Assembly: GCF_019399895.1 (NCBI RefSeq)
Contig: NC_091869.1
Location: 8,308,001-8,372,000 of the forward strand
Source of the DNA: Cardiocondyla obscurior
Lineage: Eukaryota > Arthropoda > Insecta > Hymenoptera > Formicidae
Direction: 5' to 3'
Length of the DNA: 64,000 bases
Shown here: positions 53,101-64,000 of the stretch, piece by piece
How positions within the stretch are numbered: the stretch's first letter is position 1
Layout: each line of letters begins with the position of its first letter
Made by a program: the position numbers and the translations under genes
Notes under the pieces: generated by a model
The model's input: only the letters and a program-made list of their open reading frames with translations
The model's database searches: none
What the model was told of the DNA's origin: nothing

Positions 53101-56100
53101 GCGGGTGACGAGAAGTCACCGTCCGGAAGGTGACGGAGGACGCGAGATCGTAGAGGGAGAGAGGCGGCGAGGGGGGTCCGGGAAGAGAGCAGGTTGCGGA
53201 GGAGGAGATTAGGGCAAAGAGAAACCGCAGCGTAGCTTCAAAGAGGTCTCGCCAGCCAGAGGCGCGTCTACTTAACTTTGATCAGGTCGAGACCGCTGAT
53301 GCGAGACGAGCCGTGCAGAAATAAAGTGCCTCGACCTTCCCGCCTTTTTGCATCCTAAATTATCCCGATAGTTCGAAATATCCGAGCGGGGCCTTACGAG
53401 AGACGGCCGCTTCTTTTTTTTTTTTTTTCGCGAGCCAGGACGAATTTTCACTGTGATTAAACGATCCAAAGTTATCGCGCGGTAATCCGCGGACAGTTTC
53501 TCGTCTTTCTTTCTTTTTTTTTTTTTTTTTTGTCGAGCGGAAAAGTCATCGCGCAGGAAAGTATTCTGGTGGACCTCGGCGGGATCATTCGCGATGACGC
53601 GCCGCGGGGAGGAGGAGAAGGAGAAGGGACTTTTTCCCCGTGTTACGGCGACGCAACGGTGCATCGGGAGATCGGCGAAGAGGGGAGATGGAAATGGCAG
53701 GTTGAATGTCGTTATTACGTTGAATTAGAGGGTGCAGAGCCGGAACGAGGTATGAAACTATTACCTCGCGAAACGGCAGAGATCTCCTCTCTCTCTGCCC
53801 TCCCGATCCGGGATCTCCGTCCCTCGGCTCCCGCCTCTTCACCCTTTCGCGACAAAGAACCGGGTGGGGTGGAGTGCGTGTCGAGTCGTTCTTCGCGAGG
53901 CATGTTGCGACGAGGAGAGCGCGAGATGATGATAGCGGCATCGCGGGTATTCATTGCGAGCTCGAAAGAGCAAATAAACCGGAAGATGTTTCCATTTAAC
54001 ACTCGGCCGAACGGCAAGTAATTTTCTAGCGAGATAAACGAGCCCGTCTAAGACAACATCTTCGAAAAAAAAAACCTACTCGTGATAAAAAGAGAAATTT
54101 TTTTTATAAACGTTTTTTATCGGTGAATTAAAAAATGTTGAATTTTTTTTGTGTGAAGAAACAGCTTTAAAATTGCGAAACGAGCGACAATTGAATTCGA
54201 GGGGAGGGACTCACATAGTTTACGTCGTGATAAAAATTTGCGCTGCTTAATTTCAACGCGCGGATGAAATTATATCAACTTCGCGCTAATTAGATCGACT
54301 CGGAAATACAGGATCGCATTGAAACGGTGTAAAAACTCACCGCCGTGCTGAGGACTGCGCTTGTAGCAATCCTGATGAACGGAAGAGCCGCCGGTAGCCC
54401 CGAGGTGTGTACTGGAAGCCGGCGATGCGGTCGGGTCGGTGTTGTTGGGGTTGGTGCAGGCACCGCTAACCGAATTCGTGGTGACGTTGTTGCCAGTCTG
54501 CTGGTCGTGTAAGTGACTGCCACTGTGATGATGGTGATGCTTATTCCTCCCGAAGGACTCTAACTCCCGCAGGTGGGACCTGAACGAGGTCGGCGCGTCG
54601 AGGAACGGTCTTTGTCCCAGACCGAGCGCGCGGAATTGCTGATGCTGCTGTCCTGGAAAAGAAATTTCGCGCGTAATTATTTAATATTCAATCTCGATTT
54701 ATTTAAATTTCTCAATTACAAAGACGATCGATATATCGGCATTAGAATCAACAAGAAAATTTCGTTAGTTCGTCAAGAAAAAAAAAAAAAAAATAAATGC
54801 ATTGCAGGAAGCTCTAATCCTTTCGACGACATTCGAAGTTTTGCGTCGCTTTGACACGATTCGGACACGCTGGAATCTCCAAATCGGGGAGATTGACCAG
54901 CACGCGTCTACGTCATTAGTCCAATAGAGCAGGGTAATGAAGAAACTCGACCTCTCTTCCCTTGATAGACTTCAATAGCATTCCTCGCATATCCGGGGGC
55001 CTCGTGGATAGACCGAGTCTCGGGCCAAGTATCGCCAGCGGATACATAACGCGGGTATTCCGATTCCCTATTACGTCGGATCCTAATACGTCGGATACAT
55101 ATTGTTACACATGACAATGCACATGATGCGGCATGTGCGCAAGCCGGCACGCTTACATAGTAATCGGCGCATCGGCGAAATGACGTTAGCTCGTGAAAGA
55201 TTGCGTGTCGGAATTCTTCGGGAATTAGTCGGCAAGATAGGAACGCGAGATATATTTTTAAGCGCACCCTCGCGCGGTGAAGATTTTTACAAATTACACA
55301 ATCAAATGTCAACATCTGCATATTAATGCCTGCAGAGAGAAACTCTGAGGTCTGCCCATTATCGATAGGCAACAGAAGTGGCACGTTTGCCTTTCCCGTT
55401 TCTCTCAATTTCCTCTTTCTCTCTCAATGGCTTTCGCGCGGCGGAGAAGAATGGGGGCCTAGGCGCAAATTGTTACTCCTCGGGAGTGGAAGGGGCAGAA
55501 AGGAGGAAAGGAAAGAAGAGAGAAAAGGAAGGCGCGATGACGCGGGGGACGGGGACGGGCCCGGGGAGCCGGAGATAAAGAAGGAGAGAGAAACACCTCC
55601 GGCCACGAGGGCGAACGACAAATAAAGTTCGACCACAAACTGCACGAAATTGTCGGCGAGCCCAGATGGTCAGCTTCAGTGCTCTGACCGATGCCTACAA
55701 GATTACTCCTTGCTACCGACTACCACGATCGGCCCGCGCCGGGAGATGCTACAAGCCGAGGAGCCCGTGTACGGGGTCCGGAGCCCCGCGCGGATCCCAC
55801 GACTTCTCACGTACCGGACACCGATAATGCCCCCCCGAACGTACGGGAGCGTTACGCAGCGATGGACCCGCCGATGAACGGCAGACGCGAAGCTACGTCC
55901 GCAAAAAAGATTTCCATAAAAATGAACGCCGGAGAAACTCGGGGATACAACTCGTCGTCGGATAAAACGAGAGCTTCTAGACGCGTTAAATGCGGAGTAA
56001 CGCGCGCGGGATACTGTAATCGCCTCTCGTGCAGTTCGACGGCAGTTAAGGCGCTCAGGAATGCGAAAGAGAGGACGGTGTCGTCGCGCAAAAGCACGAA

Positions 56101-59100
56101 AAGAAAAATTAAAAAAAAAAAAATTCAATTGCAACGAACGAGAATGATGGTGATATAACACCTTCAGCGATCGCCCCCCGCCTCGCGGGGCACGGATAAG
56201 CACGGGAGCGAGAAAGAGAAAGAGAGAAATGGCGAGACGGAGAGAGCAATAATTCCAATCTCCACGGCACGAGTGGTGGACTTATCTAATCAAAGTGTGG
56301 CGGCTGCGGGAGGACGGAAATAGCGCGGCTTTTTCCTCCTCTCTAATAACGGAGCCTCTCTCTCTCTCTTTTTCTCTGTCTCACTCCCTTTTTCTTTCTC
56401 TCCGCTCGTCTTACGTTCTCCTTGACGCCGGTGTTCGGCCTTTCCTAGATTTCGTTCTCTTTCGCTTCTTTTTTTTTTTTTCCTCTCTTTTTCCTCTGTT
56501 TCCCAACATCAATGTACGTCCACGTCGCATCCGCTTTTGACTTCGAATTCGTCGCGACGACGACCGGCAAGTAATTTTTCCAACGTTTACGATTACGCGT
56601 TTGGAGCGGAAGCCCCGCGGGATCCGCCACTTTTCGACGTCGCTTTATCAGGAGGCGGTCTTTAATCGGACCTCTCGGTCGCCGATAGAGCCTTCCTCTG
56701 GCCGGCATCGGGATCAGGAGCCGGCCGCGAGGGAGAATCCAATCGCGAAGTAGCCCGAGGTCCAATTTTAACATTTTGATTGACATCCCACCGAGCTGCC
56801 GAAATTGCCTCGTATGATTCCTTTCGTCGCTATCGGTTTTCTCGAAAACAACATTTAAGAGAACGTCGATTGGCGAGCGCGCGATTTTCCGAGAGATAAA
56901 GCGAAAACGTTGATTGAGCCCGGCGGTAAGAAATCGACGGATTGTTTCGCGAAATCCGCGTCTCTCTCTCGTGAGGTTTTCGAAAAGGTAGGGAAAAGAA
57001 TAGAGAAGTAGCGCACGTCGCACCACGTGCCCGTTTTGGAACAAAAATATGGAAACAGCTGGGAATTTATTGTTCAACGTACCGGGCGATACCTCGTGCC
57101 TCGTATTAAAACAGAAAATTATCCCGCATATCTATGGCATTCTACTAATAAACGACATTTCAAATATGGATCAATTACAGGGCGAAACAAATTCAATTTC
57201 GACCTTTGACTGACAGCACCCATCTATCGATATCGTTTCACCCGCCTGCGTTTCGATGATTTTGGGCCACGGTGACGGGCAGCGGGCACTTTGTTCCGCG
57301 GACGCCTCTCCCGTTCTCGATTTATCTCTCCCGGTTCCATCCCTGCGTAACGCCGCGCGCTCCGCGGCCGTATCAGTTATTGGCAACTGACAAATCACTC
57401 GAGCACTACTTCGCGAAGCCGTCTGTCGGCGCGAGAGGAGGTCAAAACTGTCGTTCCGCGCTTCGATCTTCGGTCCCTCGCATAATTATTAAGAGCGCCC
57501 ATTTTATTTATTTATTAATATATATTTTTCGAATTCGTTATATATCACGATTTATTAGAGGAACTCTCCCCGAGCTGTCGTCCTAGATGACAGGAGGGAC
57601 CGCTCGAACTCTTTCGCTCGGCGTAGCGCGGCGGCGAATTACGAAAATTGCCCGATTATTGGCCACGTCGGTCTGCGGAGCGCGAGGGGGGATGATTTTC
57701 GATAACAAAAAGATCGCGATTATGCACGCAATAATGAGAGCCGGCAGGTGTCTGCGGGGCATCGGGGCGTCGCGCATTGTTGGCAGGACAATGAAAGCGC
57801 TGCCGGTTGTTTTGCTCGGGCCGGCCGCTCGTACACAGTCTCTGCATAGATTGTCTCCCCCGGGTGCGTGCCAGCCGACGAGGCACGCCATCGGGCGATC
57901 CCGTGTATGCAATATGTCGTCATGCGTGTTTCTATTTCGCGATGGGTCCGCGACACGTCCCTTTCGGGCTCGCAAAGGGCCAGTAGGTCGGCGACGCGAG
58001 CCGACGAGCTACGCAAGCCACGAACGAGCCTCTCGTTAGAAATTTCACCCACCGTTTGTCGATTATCGAGAATGACCATTATCTTCATCGTTACGAAGAC
58101 GTAAAAAGCTCGGAATAAAATAGAATTTTTCAATGTCGCACACGATTTATCTATCTATTAATTTTTTTTTCCGGATTTCATGCCTTCACAGATATTAAGA
58201 CTTTATTATTAAAATAATTAATAATTAAATTTCGGAATAATTTTTTTTTTCTTATAATTAGTGATATATTGTATGATAAACTGAACGACGGAGTTGTTCG
58301 ACGGAATCAGGCGTCCCGTCAGGACGTGACGTGTTGAGCGCCACAAAGATACGAGCGGTCCGCGCGACTTGAAACTTTAACTTCTTCGCTAAAGTGCACT
58401 TTATGCCGGCTGGAAAATTGACGAGATTCACGCATTTTTGCACCTGGTCCCGGCTTCGACACGCGGCCTACGAGTCAAGCAGTAAAAACAACAGTAAAAT
58501 CAATCACGCTCGACCATTAAAAAAAAAAAAAAGAAAAAAAAAGAAAAAAAAAAATAGCCGAGCCGGAGGGTGTACGCGGCGCCCTGCTTCCATCAATACT
58601 TTATACAACAAATGCGAAACGCCCGCAAAAAACTGCCGTTTTCGCGGTTAACTCCGCAACGGCTATTAATCTGATATCGAAATAACGACCATTTTTTTTT
58701 CGCTCGCCGCGGATGCATCCGAAAATAGGTGTCGGCTGGATCGCCGGGCGCACGAGCGCGCGATATCTCCTTCTGATCCCGAGGGGGAGGGACGGGGCTG
58801 CAGTTATAAAACCGAAGGGTCGGAGGGGGGTAAAGCCGCCCTGCCCTCTTCCCCCGTCGACTTTCGCGTGATTCTATCAATTTCGGGCAACCAGTAATGA
58901 ATCCGCCGGCAGAATGTTTTAGTAATTTTTCGGGTGTTTCCGCGGCGAATTAGCGTAAGCGAGTTAGCGTATCCGGCGCGCACAAACGCACCCTTGTGAA
59001 AGCATTGTCTCCCTCCCGTGTGCGTGTGCGAGCACGCACCCGAGCGCGCGCGATACGCACGTCGACCACTGCATCATCGCGCACCATCTGCTCGGTAATG

Positions 59101-62100
59101 ACCGCCCATTACCGCGTACAGGGACTTTCGTTGAATTATCGGTACATTTTCGGGGGAGGCCTCCGGCGCGGCGCCGAATAGATCTCGCGATCCGGGGCGT
59201 CGCATAAAGTGTCGCATGTTCCACTTACTCGTTTTCGATCGCGGCTCCCGCGGTCCATCGACGGTCACCTTAATCGCCCTCGTGTAGGTCGCTACCTGGG
59301 GTGGCGTCGTCGACACGGTAATGGTGATGCTGAAGCTCTTCCCTGCCACAAAGAGCGACATGTGAATTGTCCGCTTGAAGGGTTGCATTTCTCATTAATT
59401 TACTCTTCTGTATCGTTCAATCAATTTTTAAACGTGCAAATTAAAAGAAACACTTGAAACTGCAATCGCAGTCGCTAAGTATATAGAATGCAATTAACAT
59501 AAAATTATTTTTTCTGAAAAACAAAAAGTTAATTATAAATAAAGAAAGGATTGATTTACGCGCGTCGTAAGTAGTTTATGCATGCCTATTAATCAATTAG
59601 AAACCAATAAACGTACTGCTTTCTACCACCGAGCGCGACGAGGGCGAGGCCCAATTTATAATTTGCAGCTTTGCAATTACGTCCGCGTCTATTAGATCTT
59701 AGTCTCGGTATTCTTAAGCGCGTTAAAAGGTAATAGAGGAGGAGTCGGATGCGCCGAGGTGGAGCGTCGTGTACATATATCATCGACGAAGGTCTGGAAG
59801 TTGAAGGCCCGGTATATTAATTCCCTCTTCCATAAACGTCCGCCGGAGAGATTGACTACGCGCTCTTAAACGGCCCATCGCGCGCTAATATGCATTCGGT
59901 TATTTGCCGCTCTTTCGCAACTCTTCCGTTAGAAGAGGCGGCCAGTTGTCCTTTCCCGATTGTCCCTTTCGAGAGGTCCGCTCGCGAGAGAAATTTACAC
60001 CGGGGCCTCCCGCGTTATTTTTACGCTCTCTGGAATTGGAGGCAGAGTTTTAGGACGCGATAACTTAGCGAGAACAATTCGTATGGCGACCGCTCATCTC
60101 GCGGCGGAGGGAGGGGAAACTCGCCAAAGTTCCCTCCCCGGTGTCAAGTTGTCCGGCATGACGAAACGAAACGCGACCAAGACTGCTGTTTACGCCCGAA
60201 AGAGACGATACCTAACGCGCCGCGGACATGCAATCGTTTGTGTTGGCGTAAATGTCAACGATTTGTAATTGTCTCCCCTTGGTGCGCCCGGTTCCACCTC
60301 GCTGTGTCTGTCAACATGATAACCGGCATCAAACACCGCCGACCCCGCGCCATTCTCCCAATCCCCCTTCCGCCCCCGCGGGAGCTGCAACTGACTGCAG
60401 AGCTACATGGCGTTATATCCCAGTTATATCGCAGTCCTCTCCGCTCTTTCGCGATAGAGTCAGCCCGCTGCACCCCGCGGTTCCAGGACACCTCCCGCGG
60501 CCGTCATTGCCATCGTCATCGTTCATCTGTCGCGCGCAAAGAGCCCATCGTTTTCGAGATGTCGATTCGAATTTTTGCGTTAAACGGCGGTTTCTCCATC
60601 GTGGCCCTTTTTTTTTTTTTTTTTTTTTTTTTTCGTAAAAATAGACGACTGCTGGACAATATCAACTCTCGCAAATTTTTCTAAAAGAACTCATTGTCGG
60701 TCCTCCGGGAATATCGCGTTAAATCAGAAATGATCTCGCGAGGTGATAGGAAGTTGCTCCGAGACTCGTCGCTAAGAGCGGGAAAATCTCGATTGAAAAA
60801 TCGCGGAAAACCTGGTGGGTCAGCGAAGTCGCGATAGTGGAAGGAGGAAGGGTCGCGCGTTGAACTGGAACCCCTCGCCCCCTTTCCCGGCTGAGTCCAT
60901 CGCATTTGGGGCTAATAATGCCGCACAGCCGACTCCCCTCTCCGGCGCCCGAACCTGCGGTTAATACTCGATGATGGGAACGGTCATCTGCAGAGACAGG
61001 ACCCAGCCTGTGCATTCGCGAACGACGGGCGGACGAGCGGACGGACGGGCGGATGGACGGACGGATGAACGGACGGACGGACGGACAAAACCGGGCCACG
61101 CGTATGTGGCACCTATATAACGTGCAGCATCACAGCTTGACTACTCATGGATCTCCCGTGTGTCTCTCCCCCCGTGTGTGTGCGCGTGTCGGTGCGTTGG
61201 CAATACACCGACGAGACGAGATGAGCGCGCCAGCCCAAACCGCCCACACACAACCACCCGAAACCACTCGAAACCGTCCGTTAATACTCGCGGCGACGGG
61301 CGGCGGGGACGAGATCGCGTAGGGCTAAGCGAGCATCGGCGCCACGGGGGTAGAAAGGTTAAGGGGGGTGCGGGCGGGCGAAGGGAACGCACGTCGGTGG
61401 TAGGGACGGAGCGGAGGTCCCAGAGTCTCCCAACAGGATGTCTCTGCAATTGTCAAATAATTACTATCGGTGGTAATTTCAGCCGTGTCGATATAGACTG
61501 CGGTATATTACTAATTATAGGCACGGGCCGCTTTCGACCCCGGCGATGATGATGAAACGACCGTCGTCGTTCCGGCCGGTCCTCTTCGATTCGAGGCTAC
61601 TGCATCTCGTTTTCTTTCCCGACGGGTCACCCCGGAATTATCCGCGAGCGCGCGATGGGCGATAATGCACCGCGGTAATTTCTAAACCGTCGCGAGCAGG
61701 TCGACGGTTTCGCGCGACGTTCGCGATTTAGTTTTAACGAAGAGAAAAATGATCCGCCGGCCGGGCTGCGGTCGCTTCCTTTTTAACGCGGGCTGATTAG
61801 AGGTAATAAACCGCGAGCCGTGTAATCGACGCGCTGTAATCTCTTACGTGACAACGGAAGACACGTGTAAAAGCAATTTCCATCGGGCACACGTACATAC
61901 CGCCGGAGGAAATTGTGCGGTGAGAAAAATCGTCCACGGGGAAGGGATATCGGCGCTCGCGAAGTCGCCGAAAAATAATCTCGTCGCGTTCGGCGCCGCG
62001 CTCGCTCTTTTTAATCGAGAAGCCCGGCGGCGGCCGATTTTTCGTGGCCTCGCCGTTTTATAAATCCTCGCTGCAATTTCTTGAATCAGTTTGCCGGCCG

Positions 62101-64000
62101 ATGCGATGCAATTCAATCAAATTAATAAGTCGCGGAAACAAAACCCCGATGATAGGAGGGCCGGCTCGGCCCGATGGCGGTGGCCAGTATCAACACACCG
62201 AGAGCGGTTTGGTCAATCGCCGAAATTGAGTATTATGGATTATCGGGGAGAGATTGAAACGGCCAAAAAAAATATATCTATATATGTATATATATATACG
62301 CGCGTGTATGACAACGAGCCGAAAAACGGACAAAGGGACCGAAGGACTTCGGGCGAGGGAAGTGTCTCTTTCGCTAATTGACTCCGGGGACCGATGCACC
62401 TGTGCGCCAGGAGAACGAAAATCGCTGACCCTGCACTTCATGATCAAATCAAATGAAACATAGATGACACGCCACGGGACGAATATCCCGCCGTGTACGA
62501 GCAGTCCGGCCCGTTAATTCATAAACGCGCCCTCCGCCGGATCATGGGGTGCAAAATGCATTTGTAGGCTTTGACAAAGCCGCCTGCTGATCCGTGAATA
62601 ATTATTATAGGCCGGAAAATCGATATTTCGAGAACGCAAATGAGGTCGAATCGGCATGCATCTATAAAGGGTCCGCGAAAAAAGAAAGCCCGCGACTCAA
62701 GATGTTATATCTAATATATAAGTATTTTTTAATTATTTTTATCATATTATAATTATCAGAAAATAATTAATTACGTAATTTTTTATGATAATTTAGTCAA
62801 TTTAGTTAATTACGATTGTTTAATATTTTTTAAAAATTAATTTTTCTTGCGCCCCGAGAGATGAGAGTTAATCGTAAATTAAACAAGTCAAGAGAGCGTC
62901 GATCGACGTCGGTTGATTTTGGCAAGTCATCCGCTCCGTCTATATGTCTATATCCGTTGGATGATTTCTGATTAACGGCCAGTTGTTTCGAATGCTCGGT
63001 TGGGGCTTGCGGCAGACATCGAGTAATGACTCTGGGGGCGGCGGGAGAGAGCGGGAATTCGCGAACGGGGACACGGGAATAGAACAAGGGTGATACGTTG
63101 ATGATGATGATTACAATAACCGTGATTTTAGAGGGCTGGAAATCGCGGCACGCGCTTTTCCCCATTCCTAATGCACCGCGCTACCGATTTCTCTCATGGA
63201 GCTCGGCATGATCAAAGGTGTGGTAAATCCGTTTCGAAGGGATAATTAGAATATGTTTTCTTTAACGAGGCGCGCTGCGAAACGTGTTTTTTTTTCGAAC
63301 AGAAGAATAAATTAGAGAGAAAAAAATATATATAGCGATTAAATGTAAAGAAACTAACCCCTGCCGCTCCTACCGACGAATCTGAGGTCGTTGAATTTCG
63401 CGACCTGGTTCTTCATCAGCGCGGTGGAGTTTCGCAATTCCGCGCAACAGTTCTCGTCGTTCCCAGCGCGAACTGTCACCAGTGTCCCGTCGCCGACTTC
63501 GCCGAGAGCGACCACTTTAAATGCCACCGGGAGCGTTTTGTTTGACCGCCAGTGCGTCGGCAGTTGGCTGCACAAAAAATACGGCGAGCCTGAAACAGAG
63601 AATTTCGTTCCACGTGAAACTCCGCTCCGGTCCAGTTCGAACCTTTTGGCGCGACAACATTACGTCGTTATTCGAGCGAAAGAGTTAACAATACGCGCGC
63701 AAATAAAAATCTTTATACGATCTATGATAATTAGAATCGAAGGTACGAGTAAAAATTAATTTTCGCCTGATCAGTTTGCTTAATCATCTCCGGTGCTCCT
63801 TCTTTTAATTAATGCCGTTAATTGAAATTACTGACCTGTCCGGACGAGTTCCCCGGGGTGTTCGGCCTGCGCCTCGCCGACGAGCCTCTCGGTCCACCAT
63901 AGCTCGCCGACGGCGGCACTCTCGCTCATTTCGCCGCCTCCGCCCGCGGCGTCGGCGTCGTCTACCTGGTGGTACCTACTGCTCACACCTTGTAGCGGCG
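38117..64000 (-). CDS. RUNX/Runt-domain transcription factor, partial (lozenge-type suggested)
   Basis: Six coding exons join in phase: 64000-63836 (open to the window edge), 63589-63359, 59342-59229, 54652-54341, 39091-38921 and 38592-38117, giving 488 residues plus TAG. The Runt domain runs GELVRTG | SPYFLCSQLPTHWRSNKTLP ... NDENCCAELRN ... NDLRFVGRSGRG | KSFSITITV ... VDGPREPRSKT and is essentially complete over the first three exons. It binds TGYGGT DNA with the CBF-beta/Brother partner. After it come a Gln/His-rich linker (NKHHHHHSGSH), a Ser/Pro/Tyr-rich activation-type region, LYSTVNQNQIHLHLHG, and terminal VWRPY, which recruits Groucho. Insects have four RUNX genes (runt, lozenge, RunxA, RunxB); the C terminus makes me favour lozenge, but this is from recollection and unproven. 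ATG 63927-63929 could start translation, yet the frame remains open upstream to the edge. The donor after exon 2 is GTTAGT. The introns (15.2, 4.6 and 4.0 kb) are typical of a regulated developmental gene. Confidence 0.93.
39673..39698. repeat. Poly-T run, 26 bases
   Basis: Uninterrupted T homopolymer inside the large RUNX intron. Confidence 0.9.
48500..48887 (+). ncRNA. Candidate antisense spliced RNA in the RUNX intron
   Basis: On the strand opposite RUNX, splice signals alternate in the right order. A donor GC|GTAAGT follows 48342. A branchpoint-like GTGCTAAC and the acceptor CTGTTTCAG lead to an exon 48500-48685 with donor GG|GTAAAT. A polypyrimidine/ATTATAG acceptor leads to an exon 48846-48887 with donor TTG|GTGAGT. 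The introns would be 157 and 160 bases. A possible fourth exon begins at 49045 (GCCGCAG acceptor). One Arg-rich frame from ATG 48576 stays open through the three joined exons to TAG at 49091-49093 (66 codons) but resembles nothing known. A long non-coding RNA, or leader exons of a gene further right, are both possible. Start and end are undefined. Confidence 0.4.
48768..48825. repeat. Degenerate ATACATTAAT minisatellite
   Basis: About five imperfect units of 10-12 bases (ACATTAATAT, ACATTAACGT, ACATTAATATG and so on) lie in the intron between the two candidate antisense exons, just upstream of the 48845 acceptor. Confidence 0.7.
54653..59228 (-). other. 4.6 kb RUNX intron after the Runt domain
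   Basis: The intron lies between the exon ending SKT and the exon starting RQQHQQF. No coding exon was recognised. It contains a purine-rich stretch (55481-55532), a polypyrimidine tract (56355-56410), an A/G-rich run near 58520-58553, and a 210-codon minus-strand open frame (56445-57077) of Arg/Lys-rich composition that I regard as chance. Confidence 0.6.
56355..56410 (+). repeat. CT-rich polypyrimidine tract
   Basis: Nearly pure C/T over about 56 bases with a (CT)n core, inside a RUNX intron. On the RUNX strand it is a GAGA-rich tract, which in insects can bind GAF-type factors; no such role is shown here. Confidence 0.7.
61024..61086. repeat. Imperfect (CGGA)n microsatellite
   Basis: Around fifteen four-base units of the CGGA/GGAC type with single-base variants (GGGC, GGAT) lie in the RUNX intron that divides the Runt domain. 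Confidence 0.85.
62272..62298. repeat. (TA)n microsatellite
   Basis: Alternating TA with single substitutions, followed by an alternating CGCGCGTG stretch, in a RUNX intron. Confidence 0.75.
62567..62581. promoter_or_regulatory. Perfect inverted repeat with TCF-like half-sites
   Basis: GGCTTTG, one A, then CAAAGCC: seven paired bases on each side. Each arm holds CTTTG, the core of TCF/LEF sites. The surrounding 62.5-62.7 kb of the RUNX intron has a composition typical of conserved non-coding DNA, but conservation cannot be judged here. Confidence 0.25.
63590..63835 (-). other. Short RUNX intron at the start of the Runt domain
   Basis: A 246-base intron with donor GTCAGT and acceptor TGTTTCAG, phase 1, between LVRTG and SPYFL. 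This junction sits within the first strand region of the Runt domain. Confidence 0.9.

Larger units (their letters stand above)
39092..54340 (-). other. 15.2 kb intron of the RUNX gene
   Basis: Donor GTGAGT is at 54340 and acceptor TTGCAG ends at 39092. No minus-strand exon was recognised inside. The left part (39.1-40.4 kb) is AT-rich with long T runs. From 40.4 to 54.3 kb it is CpG-rich with many chance open frames on both strands (for example 41768-42226 plus, 45662-46216 plus, 53530-54021 plus), none with family features. Candidate antisense exons lie at 48.3-48.9 kb. Confidence 0.6.
59343..63358 (-). other. 4.0 kb RUNX intron within the Runt domain
   Basis: This intron splits the Runt domain between RSGRG and KSFSITITV. 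No exon is visible. It contains a 26-base T run (60608-60633), a CGGA-type microsatellite (61024-61086), a TA microsatellite (62272-62298) and an inverted repeat (62567-62581). Much of 61.5-62.7 kb has mixed composition with homeobox-type and TCF-like words, as enhancers often have. Confidence 0.6.

Noticed and set aside
53530..54021. 163-codon plus-strand open frame in the large RUNX intron
   Set aside because: CpG-rich DNA gives long chance frames here; an overlapping frame of similar length runs on the other strand, and no domain, splice context or family pattern is visible.

Overview
This is a eukaryotic window, almost certainly from an insect. Genes are split by GT-AG introns, introns are AT-rich and full of poly-T/poly-A runs, intergenic DNA is CpG-rich, and all recognisable proteins are animal families. 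The general look (short introns inside genes, very long introns in developmental genes, a CCTAACC pair) fits Hymenoptera, possibly an ant. That placement is inference; no species marker is visible.

Four protein-coding genes can be modelled exon by exon, and in each the phases close exactly. (1) 745-10706, minus strand: an atypical seven-transmembrane receptor-like protein of 750 residues with a very long cytoplasmic tail. I do not recognise the family member. (2) 18952-21774, minus: a DPY19-family protein C-mannosyltransferase of 702 residues in nine exons. (3) 22215-34587, plus: an ARFGEF3/BIG3-like large Sec7-related protein of about 2203 residues in 22 exons, plus one extra coding exon with an in-frame stop. 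(4) 38117 to beyond 64000, minus: the C-terminal 488 residues of a RUNX/Runt-domain transcription factor, with the Runt domain over three exons and a terminal VWRPY Groucho-recruiting motif.

Layout from left to right: the receptor gene; about 8 kb with no recognisable gene, which must hold the receptor's upstream exons or promoter and the DPY19 3' end; DPY19 and ARFGEF3 head to head with only 440 bases between start codons; a convergent spacer at about 35.7-38.1 kb; and the RUNX gene, most of whose 26 kb is intron (one intron is 15.2 kb). The genes do not form a pathway: an ER glycosyltransferase and a large vesicle-traffic-type protein share a promoter region and are flanked by a receptor and a developmental regulator.

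The points most worth checking are: a chain of well-formed plus-strand splice sites inside the giant RUNX intron (candidate antisense spliced RNA, 48.3-48.9 kb); an ARFGEF3 exon that ends in UAG yet is followed nine bases later by a phase-compatible donor; the receptor's missing DRY and NPxxY motifs; and a candidate plus-strand transcription start inside a receptor intron (about 3.0-3.2 kb).
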